Origin: VFHP01 sp964443385
GTDB taxonomy: Bacteria > Chloroflexota > Dehalococcoidia > Lucifugimonadales > UBA2985
Length of the DNA stretch: 6,538 nucleotides
Assembly: GCA_964443385.1 (NCBI GenBank)
Contig: CAYUCO010000020.1
Span: 1-6,538, forward strand
Direction: 5' to 3'
Of this stretch, positions 1 through 6,257 are shown one piece after another. The number at the start of each line of letters is the position of its first letter. Position 1 is the first letter of the stretch. The position numbers and the translations under genes are program-made. The notes under the pieces are model-generated. The model was not told the DNA's origin. It saw nothing but the letters and a program-made list of their open reading frames with translations, and ran no database searches.

Positions 1-419
1 CCACTGTCGTTTCAGATTTGTTTTCCAGAGAAGTAAAAATATTCGATGCTATCGACTCTATATTTTTGGGGAAAAATACGGAGTTTTTGAAGGTAATACA
101 AAAACTTCAAAATGAGGGAATGATGACCGCCCAAGTTGTTACTATGTTTGCCCGCCAGTTGCGACTACTTTTATTGGCGAAACACCTCCAGAAAAAAGAA
201 GTTAAGACAGGTGCTTTAGGGAAGTTATCTTCATATACGAATAACAGGTGGGTGGCCCGGAAAATATTGGATCAATCTAGAAAATATCCAGAAGATGTGC
301 TACTAAATATACATACAGCTTTTATCGGTGTGGATTATTTATTCAAAAGTGAATCTATTAATCAGGATTCATTGGGCAAAATAATGATCGAGGCTATGGC
401 ATTCTCCGGGCAGCGCTGA
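1..419 (+). CDS. holA: DNA polymerase III subunit delta, C-terminal part (left-truncated)
   Basis: The reading frame is already open at the left edge (first whole codon at position 3), so the gene starts outside the window and the TTG at 18 is not its start. The visible residues match the helical C-terminal collar domain of the delta subunit, which opens the sliding clamp inside the clamp-loader complex during replication. Recognisable pieces are the 'FDAID' helix followed by a short-loop helix pair, 'MFARQLRLLLLAK' (the family's 'ARQFRLLL' helix), 'WVARKILDQSRKY' (the family's 'FVARKLLRQAR' helix) and a final helix set before the stop. The N-terminal AAA+-like domains lie off the left edge. 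The stop at 417-419 is 25 nt from the stop of the convergent PIG-L gene, and no hairpin terminator is visible between them. The call rests on recognised motif order, not on an alignment. Confidence 0.87.
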   Translation, partial: TVVSDLFSREVKIFDAIDSIFLGKNTEFLKVIQKLQNEGMMTAQVVTMFARQLRLLLLAKHLQKKEVKTGALGKLSSYTNNRWVARKILDQSRKYPEDVLLNIHTAFIGVDYLFKSESINQDSLGKIMIEAMAFSGQR

Positions 420-444
420 TCCTATTAAACTTTGTGTTAATTAC

Positions 445-1176
445 TCATCGAAGCTTTATGTATTTGAATGCCTCTGCGTATTTTATGGCGTGGGGTGTTC
501 CAACATCACTGGCTCGCTGTTTTAGACGAGTTTCTAGTCTTTCCAAGCTTTCTGCGTCAGTACCTACTTGGGAAGCATGCTGTTTAAGGGCTGATACTTT
601 GATATCTATTGTCTCTGTAATGTCTATCCAGACGCTTGCGTTACCTTCTCGTGTTGAAAGGTATACTTCTAGCACTTTGTGAGGTAGAAGGCCTTCGTCT
701 TCAACCAATTCTGGGAACATATGGTAATCACGTGCAGATGGAAATATTGCGTCTAGTGCAGTATCACCTGCGGCCCTGTGATCAGGATGGTTTATATTGG
801 AATCCCCGTATCGGTTGGTTGGGTCTTGGCAGATTACAACATCCGGTTGGTGAATTCTGATCTGGCGTACTATATCCTTACGTAATGAGAGAGTGTTCTG
901 TAACATACCGTCTGCATGTCTTAGAAAAACTACTTGTTCACCCCCAATCACTCCACAGGCATTTTCTTGTTCTCTCTCTCTGATCACTGCGAGTTCTTCG
1001 GGTTTCATGTTCGGATCTGATGTTCCTTTATCGCCACTCGTGCAGAGTAGATAAACTATCGAGCACCCTTCTTTTGCCCATTTAGCTAAAGTCCCTGCTG
1101 CCATAAAGTCGGCATCGTCTGGATGAGCTACTATAATCATAACTTTTTTGTTGGTTCTCTCTGTATGTTCACTCAT
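445..1176 (-). CDS. PIG-L (LmbE-like) family zinc deacetylase
   Basis: This 243-residue protein has the hallmarks of the PIG-L/LmbE family, zinc-dependent enzymes that remove N-acetyl groups, usually from N-acetylglucosamine-type sugars or related small molecules. 'AHPDD' lies at residues 17-21: by analogy with MshB, H18 and D21 bind zinc and D20 is the catalytic base. The second motif 'NHPDH' at 129-133 supplies the third zinc ligand (H133) and a conserved histidine (H130). The usual acidic residue just after AHPDD is replaced by A-D. There is no signal peptide, so the enzyme should be cytoplasmic. The ATG start is well supported by AGGAG at 1183-1187, 6 nt upstream. The gene lies 40 nt after the MBL-fold hydrolase on the same strand and probably shares its transcript. 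The substrate cannot be told: mycothiol, bacillithiol and lipid-sugar deacetylases all share these motifs, and no partner gene for any of those pathways is in the window. Confidence 0.92.
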   Translation of the reverse strand: MSEHTERTNKKVMIIVAHPDDADFMAAGTLAKWAKEGCSIVYLLCTSGDKGTSDPNMKPEELAVIREREQENACGVIGGEQVVFLRHADGMLQNTLSLRKDIVRQIRIHQPDVVICQDPTNRYGDSNINHPDHRAAGDTALDAIFPSARDYHMFPELVEDEGLLPHKVLEVYLSTREGNASVWIDITETIDIKVSALKQHASQVGTDAESLERLETRLKQRASDVGTPHAIKYAEAFKYIKLR

Positions 1177-1216
1177 TTTTATCTCCTGAGGTTATTATAA
1201 GCACAGTATTCGTTTT

Positions 1217-2422
1217 TCAATTATGGTTCAGAAGTTTATTAATCACGTTTAAGAAATTGTTTTGTTTAGTACTTTTGACATTACCATTTGGTAAGATTTG
1301 TATGTCTTTTGTTTTGTCTAACATTTCCAAATGGCTTACAATCTCTGATAGAGCGGCGAAAAACCCACCACCAATTAACTTTCTAGGTGGAAAGAGTTTT
1401 CTTGTTATTTCTGGAGGACTTTGAACTCCAGATTCTATTACATTAAGAATTCTCTTAAGTCTCGTGGAATGGTGTAATATTATATCCTTGCCTCTCAGCA
1501 AATTTCTGATGTTGAATTTATCGTTGTTGAATAATCTGTGTGCGGGTAGAACCGTTTTACGATTATTCAACTTCAATGTTTTTCCCAAGGAAGACAGGTA
1601 ACAATATAGTCCGTAATGGTTGCTTGAATCCTTGTATTCGTCGGGTATCTTGTCCATTAAGTCTTCCGGATATTTTCTCACTATAGTGGGGTGTGGGGTT
1701 ATCTGCGGTAATATATGATCACCTGTAAACAATACCCCGTCCATGTCTATACATATTTCGTCTACAGAATGGCCCGGAGTGTATAGGAACGTCATTTTAC
1801 CAATTGAGTCACCGTCTTTGATCGGATGTGTCGCAGAATCTTGTTTAATGATTTTTTGTTTTGACTCGTCGTATCCTTTAAATCTTGATCTATATTTCGC
1901 GTAGTCACTTTTGAGTTTAGATGGTGAAGTATCGGTGTGCTTTCTAAATTCAAGAATTGATTTGTGCAGCAGTGAGTTGGAATTCAATCCTGAATACGAA
2001 CTGTGTTGGCCGAGAAAGAAAAAATACATTTCCTGTGCCCATAAAACTGCACCACTTTTTTCTATTAGGTCGTATGTGTTTCCATCGTGATCTTGATGTC
2101 CGTGACTTATTATAACTCGCTCAATATCTGTAACCTTTTTCCCAATAGCGTCTAATCCTGCTTCCAATGAAGGAAGAGCTCCGTAGGGTCCGGCGTCTAT
2201 TAGTGTCCAGCCGTCGTTATTTACAAGGTAGGACCAAGTTGGCCCGGTTCTATTAGGTAGGAGGTGAGGCAATGAAATGGCAAAAACCTCTACCGAGCTT
2301 TCGAGTGTTATGTGTAGGACCATGTTGTACCCATCTTCATCACCGTTTCTTACGATATGCAGATCTTTTAGGTACGGATTTGTTGATGGATTCCAAAGTG
2401 GTGATCCAGGTTTAATTGACAA
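1217..2422 (-). CDS. MBL-fold metallo-hydrolase with C-terminal winged-helix-like region
   Basis: This is a metallo-beta-lactamase-fold hydrolase of about 401 residues with a complete di-zinc site. Counting from the TTG at 2422, the site comprises HxHxDH (H107, H109, D111, H112), 'TPGHS' (H218), 'FTGDH' (D235) and 'LPAH' (H295). A typical first beta unit ('WSYLV' to 'WTLIDAG', about 63-78) precedes them. Residues about 321-374 ('RLKRIL' to 'MLDKTKDI') look like the small winged-helix tail found in LACTB2-type members. The start is uncertain. The frame stays open into the antisense of tRNA-His, where the GTG at 2494 is an artefact. I favour TTG 2422, which has GAGG 4 nt upstream and protein-like sequence after it ('PLWNPSTNPYLKDL'). 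ATG 2323 would give 368 residues with the whole catalytic domain but a poor ribosome site. The gene begins about 30 nt after the tRNA 3' end with no terminator between. The substrate is unknown; thioesters, lactones and RNA are all handled by this fold. Confidence 0.86.
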   Translation of the reverse strand: MSIKPGSPLWNPSTNPYLKDLHIVRNGDEDGYNMVLHITLESSVEVFAISLPHLLPNRTGPTWSYLVNNDGWTLIDAGPYGALPSLEAGLDAIGKKVTDIERVIISHGHQDHDGNTYDLIEKSGAVLWAQEMYFFFLGQHSSYSGLNSNSLLHKSILEFRKHTDTSPSKLKSDYAKYRSRFKGYDESKQKIIKQDSATHPIKDGDSIGKMTFLYTPGHSVDEICIDMDGVLFTGDHILPQITPHPTIVRKYPEDLMDKIPDEYKDSSNHYGLYCYLSSLGKTLKLNNRKTVLPAHRLFNNDKFNIRNLLRGKDIILHHSTRLKRILNVIESGVQSPPEITRKLFPPRKLIGGGFFAALSEIVSHLEMLDKTKDIQILPNGNVKSTKQNNFLNVINKLLNHN

Positions 2423-2451
2423 ACTGCCTCGCCTTAATATTTGAATGAATA

Positions 2452-2528
2452 TGGGGTGAGCGGAGGGATTTGAACCCTCGATCTCCAGGGCCACAACCTG
2501 GCGCCTTAACCACTAGGCCACGCCCACC
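2452..2528 (-). tRNA. tRNA-His (anticodon GTG)
   Basis: The minus strand folds into a complete tRNA. The 7-bp acceptor stem is GTGGGCG with CGCTCAC (one G-T pair), the D stem is GCC/GGC, and the anticodon stem CCAGG/CCTGG carries loop TTGTGGC. The T stem GAGGG/CCCTC has loop TTCAAAT. The anticodon is GTG, read as histidine. The histidine identity element is present: a G at 2528 (G-1) lies opposite C73 at 2455. The 3' CCA is encoded at 2454-2452. The G-1-less body would be 2452-2527. A good sigma70-type promoter lies about 25 nt upstream. The MBL hydrolase follows on the same strand without an obvious terminator. Confidence 0.97.
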
Positions 2529-2529
2529 A

Positions 2530-2542
2530 CGAAACCGTTTCG
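2530..2542. repeat. 13-bp palindrome in the tRNA-His leader
   Basis: CGAAACCGTTTCG is a perfect 6-bp inverted repeat around one central base. It lies 2 nt upstream of the tRNA-His 5' end and downstream of its promoter. As RNA it could form a short stem with a 5-nt loop, extendable by wobble pairs; as DNA it resembles a small operator. Its right part, CGTTTCGCA (2537-2545), recurs exactly at 2651-2659. The role is unknown. Confidence 0.5.
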
Positions 2543-2554
2543 CAGACGTGGAAA

Positions 2555-2583
2555 ATTTTAACATTGGTCATAGGAGAGGTCAA
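2555..2583 (-). promoter_or_regulatory. Sigma70-type promoter for tRNA-His
   Basis: Reading the minus strand, TTGACC (2583-2578, 5 of 6 matches to the -35 consensus) is followed after 17 nt by TAAAAT (2560-2555, 5 of 6 matches to the -10). Transcription would begin near 2548, giving about 20 nt of leader before the mature tRNA. This is the best-matching promoter in the window. It may also drive the MBL hydrolase and PIG-L genes. Confidence 0.65.
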
Positions 2584-2670
2584 TGATTTATGGCAAATCT
2601 TGAAACCTTTAACTCTGACAATGTTTTGGGGCAAGACTCGATGTTTTTCACGTTTCGCATAGGTTGGATG

Positions 2671-3282
2671 TCAACTAACTGGATAACTATTTAACATTAT
2701 TCTAGCTTTCTTTAGTATCTTGTACAGTGCGGGATATATATCCAAAGAAGAATCTATAATATAGTGATGGCTCAGGATAGGCTGGGCAGTTCTTTTTAAT
2801 TTATAGTACACAGACATATCCGCAGAAGAATTATTTTTGGGATCTGGCTTAGATATTCTTAGATTCAGTCTATCTCTCACTATATCCTGTGGGGCTGTTA
2901 AAGCTACTAATAACACATTTGCATCACTGTTTTCTGCTATCCGATATAGTCTTTTCCTATTTTTCCTCAACAAGTTTGTGGCATCTAATAGGACAGAGAT
3001 ATTGCTTAGTAACAGCTCTTCAATCAACGCGTGACAGACACTGAAAACGGTAGCATTTTCGGTTCCGGTATATTCTGGGTTCTTGAACAATGTACGCCTA
3101 ATGAAATCAGTTTCAATTATCGTTATTGGTAAGCTGTCAGCTATGATATTAGCTAGATGTGACTTTCCTGTTCCAGGCAGACCACTGAGAATAATTAAGA
3201 TGGTTTTATTCGTATCACTAGGTTTGGATAAAGTTGGTAAATTCTTGCGTATTTTGTTTAGATTAAATTTGTGAAAGGTCAT
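2671..3282 (-). CDS. P-loop kinase-like ATPase (AAA_33 / zeta-toxin-like fold)
   Basis: This small P-loop protein, about 203 residues, belongs to the AAA_33 group of nucleotide-binding kinases, which also covers zeta-toxin-like and polynucleotide-kinase-like enzymes. Counting from the ATG at 3282, the Walker A motif 'GLPGTGKS' is at 34-41. 'ETDFIRR' follows, with D59 in the position that binds the phosphate acceptor in relatives. 'LLDATNLLRKNRKRL' (from about residue 98) is the characteristic DATN strand. A lid-like segment ('RLNLRISKPDP' to 'SVYYKLK', about 138-163) carries arginines and lysines for phosphate transfer. The substrate is not identifiable. A GTG at 3294 would add four residues, but its AAGG is only 2 nt away, so I prefer the ATG, whose own ribosome site (GAGA) is modest. 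The gene is divergent from moaB and lies 142 nt upstream of tRNA-His, with no antitoxin-like partner beside it, which argues against a toxin role. Confidence 0.85.
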   Translation of the reverse strand: MTFHKFNLNKIRKNLPTLSKPSDTNKTILIILSGLPGTGKSHLANIIADSLPITIIETDFIRRTLFKNPEYTGTENATVFSVCHALIEELLLSNISVLLDATNLLRKNRKRLYRIAENSDANVLLVALTAPQDIVRDRLNLRISKPDPKNNSSADMSVYYKLKRTAQPILSHHYIIDSSLDIYPALYKILKKARIMLNSYPVS

Positions 3283-3321
3283 AATAGTTCTCACTGCCTT
3301 GTCCGTTCAACAGTATTTGCC

Positions 3322-3327
3322 ATTATA
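3322..3327 (-). promoter_or_regulatory. Possible -10 box for the P-loop kinase gene
   Basis: The minus strand reads a perfect TATAAT here, about 40 nt upstream of the preferred ATG at 3282, giving a plausible leader of about 33 nt. No good -35 is seen at 16-18 nt. The same 8 bp (ATTATAAT, 3322-3329) also reads TATAAT on the plus strand, so the box could work either way. Confidence 0.35.
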
Positions 3328-3384
3328 ATGCACACATATATTTAAGAAACGCTAGATCGTTATTTCCATTTTTTGTAATGTCTG

Positions 3385-3393
3385 TGATATATT
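3385..3393 (+). promoter_or_regulatory. Possible extended -10 promoter for moaB-trmD
   Basis: TGA-TATATT is an extended -10 element (TGn plus 5 of 6 matches to TATAAT) 34 nt upstream of the moaB ATG. The start would be near 3400, leaving room for the AGGAG ribosome site at 3418-3422. The -35 is weak (TTTCCA, 19 nt away). Confidence 0.35.
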
Positions 3394-3426
3394 GCCATAA
3401 ATTATAAGAAACTCTTTAGGAGTAAA

Positions 3427-3918
3427 ATGTTTAATTTAGGAATATTAACTAGTAGTGATGCTGGATCTTCTGGCAAAAGAGAAGACACTAGTGGGTTATT
3501 TATTAAAGAACTGTTTGAAGATAAGGGTTTCACCGTGGTTTTTTATGAAATAGTACCGGATGATATCACTACAATTGAGAATAAGATAATTTCATGGGCT
3601 GATGGAGGCAGGGTTAATCTCATCATTACTAATGGTGGAACAGGTTTAGGTCCTAGAGACGTTGTCCCGGAGGCCACGAAGAATGTTATAGAGCGTATGG
3701 TACCGGGCATCTCGGAAGCTATGAGGCAGCATGGTTCTCAATACACAAAACTAGCTATGATTAGTAGAGGAGTGTCTGGTATTCGTAATAATTGTCTGAT
3801 AATTAATCTGCCAGGCAGCTTGAAGGCTGTAAAGCAATGTTTAGAGGCAGTTGAAGATGTTATTCCTCATGCTCTAGAAGTATTGACAAAGATAAGGGTA
3901 GAGGAACATCCGTCCTAA
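3427..3918 (+). CDS. moaB: MoaB/MogA-family molybdenum cofactor biosynthesis protein
   Basis: This 163-residue protein has the MoaB/Mog fold, which binds molybdopterin. MogA-type members adenylate it (molybdopterin adenylyltransferase) before metal insertion in the cytoplasm. Seen in order: 'GILTSSDAGSSGKREDTSG' (5-23, the family's 'TVSDR...G.R.D.SG' opening), 'TNGGTGLGPRDVVPEAT' (68-84, with the GGTG turn and an Asp at 78 matching a catalytic position of MogA), 'SRGVSGIR' (113-120) and 'INLPGS' (126-131). The usual 'PGSPKG' ending is altered to 'PGSLKA', a mild departure. The length is normal. AGGAG lies 4 nt before the ATG. trmD follows after 11 nt, so the two are likely co-transcribed although they are not functionally linked. 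MoaB and MogA cannot be separated from sequence alone, and no other cofactor gene is in the window. Confidence 0.9.
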   Translation: MFNLGILTSSDAGSSGKREDTSGLFIKELFEDKGFTVVFYEIVPDDITTIENKIISWADGGRVNLIITNGGTGLGPRDVVPEATKNVIERMVPGISEAMRQHGSQYTKLAMISRGVSGIRNNCLIINLPGSLKAVKQCLEAVEDVIPHALEVLTKIRVEEHPS

Positions 3919-3929
3919 TTGAATTATCC

Positions 3930-4679
3930 ATGAAAATCTATGTATTAACACTTTTCCCGGAGATGTTTCAAGGACCTTTTCAATACAGCATAATTGACAG
4001 GGCTGTTCAAAATCAAATTGTTGATATAGAGATTCACGATATTCGGGATTATTCGGAAGACAAGCATAGAAAGGTTGACGATTATCCTTTTGGTGGAGGA
4101 GGCGGCATGATCCTGAAACCAGAGCCTATTTTTTCTGCCATTGAATCAATAAAGAATAAAATAGGTAAACAGCATGGAGAAGAGGCCGTTGCGGATACTA
4201 AAGTAGTGCTTATGTCTCCACAGGGCGATGTCTTTGACCAGAGAAAAGCAATAATACTTTCTGGTTGTAGTTCATTAATATTCTTATGCGGACATTATGA
4301 CGGCATTGATGAAAGAGTTATAGATCAGCTGGTAGATCTGGAAATAAGCATAGGGGACTACGTGCTTAGTGGAGGCGAATTGCCAGCAATGGCTGTAATT
4401 GATTCCATTGTTAGATTGTTGCCCGGAGTGCTAGGGAATCGAAAATCTATAGAGGATGATAGTCATTACATAGAGGGATTCATACAATTTCCACAATATA
4501 CCAGGCCATCTTCGTTCAGAGATTTAGATGTTCCAAACGTGTTGCTTTCAGGAAATCATAAAGAGATAGAGGAATGGAGAATGGAGCAAGCCGTCAAACG
4601 CACCATAACCAAAAGACCAGATTTAATTGACTACTCGGAATCCCATCGTGACATCGATTCTCTGAATGATACAGAATAA
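3930..4679 (+). CDS. trmD: tRNA (guanine37-N1)-methyltransferase TrmD
   Basis: TrmD transfers a methyl group from S-adenosylmethionine to N1 of G37, next to the anticodon, which prevents +1 frameshifting on CCN and CUN/CGG-type codons. It acts as a homodimer in the cytoplasm and has a trefoil-knot (SPOUT) fold. The 249-residue product has the family signatures in order: 'LTLFPEMF' at the start, 'DDYPFGGGGGM' (50-60), 'CGHYDGIDERV' (120-130), 'IGDYVLSGGE' (141-150, knot and cofactor site), 'RLLPGVLGN' (162-170, with R162 matching the catalytic arginine) and 'EDDS...QYTRP' (175-193, with D177 matching the catalytic aspartate). Start and length are canonical. There is no Shine-Dalgarno in the 11 nt after moaB, so translation may depend on coupling. 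The common partners rpsP, rimM and rplS are absent here. Confidence 0.97.
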   Translation: MKIYVLTLFPEMFQGPFQYSIIDRAVQNQIVDIEIHDIRDYSEDKHRKVDDYPFGGGGGMILKPEPIFSAIESIKNKIGKQHGEEAVADTKVVLMSPQGDVFDQRKAIILSGCSSLIFLCGHYDGIDERVIDQLVDLEISIGDYVLSGGELPAMAVIDSIVRLLPGVLGNRKSIEDDSHYIEGFIQFPQYTRPSSFRDLDVPNVLLSGNHKEIEEWRMEQAVKRTITKRPDLIDYSESHRDIDSLNDTE

Positions 4680-4766
4680 ACATAACATTATTGCAGAGCT
4701 ATAACACTAGCCGGATAAAGTCGTTTAACATCATTTATTTCTAAATACTTTTCTGAGTTTCATGAA

Positions 4767-4798
4767 TTAACACATATTTATTCCTGCCTTGCTATAAG
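4767..4798 (+). promoter_or_regulatory. Possible promoter of the mraZ-rsmH cluster
   Basis: TGC-TATAAG (4790-4798) is an extended -10 with 5 of 6 consensus matches. TTAACA (4767-4772, 5 of 6) serves as a poor-spaced -35, 20 nt away. The start would be near 4805, giving a leader of about 110 nt before mraZ. The rest of the 235-nt gap 4680-4914 is AT-rich; I see no ORF and no terminator hairpin after trmD in it. Confidence 0.35.
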
Positions 4799-4885
4799 GT
4801 TAATCCAATGGTTTAAACGCGATCATAAATTTACCAAAACTTTTGTAATTAGGGCTTGCTTTTTCCAATAACTAGTATTATTCTA

Positions 4886-4925
4886 TGGTGGAAATTGGAG
4901 TAAATAGGAATTAAATGGGGACAAA
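4886..4925 (+). promoter_or_regulatory. Degenerate MraZ-box-like array (four 10-bp units)
   Basis: Four consecutive 10-bp units begin at 4886, 4896, 4906 and 4916 with TGGTG, TGGAG, AGGAA and TGGGG. All four have GG at columns 2-3 and AA at columns 8-9. MraZ proteins are known to bind TGGGN direct repeats separated by 5 nt in front of their own gene, which is the same 10-bp period. Only the last unit matches TGGGN exactly. The third unit doubles as the ribosome site (AGGA), and the fourth contains the mraZ ATG, so binding would block translation initiation sequences as well as transcription. Confidence 0.5.
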
Positions 4926-5370
4926 AGTGAATCCTGTCGACCTTTTCTATGGAGAACTGAATAAGAAAGTAGACCTGCAGGGCAGGATATCGCTGCCGTC
5001 CCGTTATAAGGAAAGATTCAAGGGGGGGCTAGTCTTACAACGTGGATACGACCGTTGTATAAACATATGGCCTCCCTCTGAATTTGGAGACTATGCCAGG
5101 CAGGTCGCGACTTTACCTACTAATATCTCCAGAGAGCGTAGGCAAAGAAGGAATTTGTTCTCGTCGTCATTTGATGCAGAAATGGATAGACAAGGAAGGG
5201 TTTTGATACCTGGCCGGTTAAGGGATTATGCACATATAGACGAAGAAGTCGTAATAGCTGGCATGGGTTCCTACTTGGAATTATGGTCCAAAGACGAATG
5301 GGAATTAGAACGAGAAGCGATAGAGGCTGACTCCTCTAGGATCGCAGAGCAAGGGGAGAATTACAGATGA
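4915..5370 (+). CDS. mraZ: Transcriptional regulator MraZ
   Basis: MraZ is a ring-forming DNA-binding protein that controls the division and cell wall (dcw) cluster, usually repressing its own operon. The 151-residue product has the two tandem SpoVT/AbrB-like halves. The first has 'FYGELNKKVDLQGRISLPSR' (11-30) and the second 'SFDAEMDRQGRVLIPGR' (85-101); each carries the DxxGRxxxP DNA-binding core (D20/R24/P28 and D91/R95/P99). The ten residues before 'FYGE' exceed the usual short start. ATG 4915 has AGGA 5 nt upstream. GTG 4927 (codon 5) with GGGGA upstream is an alternative that would put the operator-like array just ahead of the start. The last base pairs overlap rsmH by 4 nt (ATGA), which implies coupled translation. 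A run of seven G (5022-5028) lies inside the gene without breaking the frame. Confidence 0.95.
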   Translation: MGTKVNPVDLFYGELNKKVDLQGRISLPSRYKERFKGGLVLQRGYDRCINIWPPSEFGDYARQVATLPTNISRERRQRRNLFSSSFDAEMDRQGRVLIPGRLRDYAHIDEEVVIAGMGSYLELWSKDEWELEREAIEADSSRIAEQGENYR

Positions 5371-6257
5371 ATAACTCTTTCCCTAAATATCACGTACCAG
5401 TTTTGTCAGAAGAGCTTGTTGATGGTTTGCGTATTAAACCCAAGGGTAAATATATAGATTGCACCATCGGTGAAGCTGGTCACACACAGGCAATCTTAGA
5501 ATCAACCCAGCCAGCCCCGACAATTTTAGGGATAGACCTGGATCTAGATGCGATATCTTCCTCAAAACAGTCTCTCAATAGTTATTCAAAAAACGTTACT
5601 TTTATAAATGACAATTTCGGTAATCTTAAAGCAATAGCAACTAAAAACGGATTCTCTTCGGTGGACGGTGTTTTCTTCGATCTTGGGTTATCATCTTTGC
5701 AACTTGAAAAACAGGGTAGGGGATTTAGTTTCAGGTCAGATGATTACCTTGATATGAGATTTGACAAAAATCAAGATTTTACAGCCTGGGATGTTATAAA
5801 CACCTATCACGAAAAAGATATTTCTAGGATTGTTGCGAACTACGGAGAAGAATCGAAACCTGATCGCATAGCTAAAGCAATCGTTAGAAACAGACCAATT
5901 GATACAACTTTGCAATTATCAACTGTGGTTATTAAAGCATTGAAACGTCCTTGGAGTAAGATTCATCCTGCCACGCGGACTTTTCAGGCCATTCGGATGG
6001 AAGTTAATGGAGAGATGGAAAATCTAGAATCTGCACTCTCTCAATCCCAGGAAGTCTTAAGCTCAGGTGGTCGATTGGCAGTCATAAGTTACCACTCTTT
6101 AGAGGACAGATTGGTGAAGAATTTTTTAATTCAGAAACATAGAGAAGGCGACACTTTAAGGATAATCAATAAAAAGGTGATCAAGCCTTCTCATACCGAA
6201 ATCAGGTTGAACAGAAGGAGTCGAAGCGCCCGGATGCGGGTGGCGGAGCGAATTTAG
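5367..6257 (+). CDS. rsmH: 16S rRNA (cytosine1402-N4)-methyltransferase RsmH (MraW)
   Basis: RsmH methylates N4 of C1402 in the decoding centre of 16S rRNA using S-adenosylmethionine, and so tunes start selection and decoding fidelity. The 296-residue product shows the full family set: 'HVPVL' (9-13), 'DCTIGEAGHT' (31-40, cofactor-binding glycine loop), 'GIDLD' (55-59), 'FDLGLSSLQL' (104-113), 'RGFSFR' (118-123), 'LDMR' (128-131), 'HPATRTFQAIRMEVN' (200-214), 'ISYHSLEDRLVK' (240-251) and the C-terminal 'NRRSRSARMRVAE' (282-294), where an R replaces the usual P in 'NPRSRSA'. The length is slightly short but complete. GGGGAG at 5353-5358 lies 8 nt before the ATG, and the start overlaps the mraZ stop. 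The TAG stop forms the 5' arm of a hairpin. Confidence 0.97.
   Translation: MNNSFPKYHVPVLSEELVDGLRIKPKGKYIDCTIGEAGHTQAILESTQPAPTILGIDLDLDAISSSKQSLNSYSKNVTFINDNFGNLKAIATKNGFSSVDGVFFDLGLSSLQLEKQGRGFSFRSDDYLDMRFDKNQDFTAWDVINTYHEKDISRIVANYGEESKPDRIAKAIVRNRPIDTTLQLSTVVIKALKRPWSKIHPATRTFQAIRMEVNGEMENLESALSQSQEVLSSGGRLAVISYHSLEDRLVKNFLIQKHREGDTLRIINKKVIKPSHTEIRLNRRSRSARMRVAERI

Noticed and set aside
434..860. Plus-strand open frames at 434-682 and 636-860
   Set aside because: They lie antisense inside the PIG-L gene, whose zinc motifs and ribosome site are clear; the translations show no family features.
1194..1220. TTGAAA-15-TATAAT promoter in front of PIG-L (minus strand)
   Set aside because: The -10 is perfect, but the spacer is short and the start would fall about 10 nt from the ATG, inside the ribosome site; read-through from the hydrolase gene is simpler.
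2646..2674. Perfect TTGACA at the kinase stop (minus strand)
   Set aside because: No -10-like hexamer lies at 16-18 nt; the position 17 nt away reads GTGAAA.
2837..3274. Plus-strand open frames at 2837-3034 and 3083-3274
   Set aside because: Both are antisense to the P-loop kinase and show no recognisable motif.
4680..4720. Terminator after trmD (GCTA/TAGC)
   Set aside because: The stem is only 4 bp and no T-run follows.
5022..5028. Seven-G run in mraZ as a phase-variable tract
   Set aside because: The frame is intact on both sides and the tract is short; nothing suggests programmed switching.
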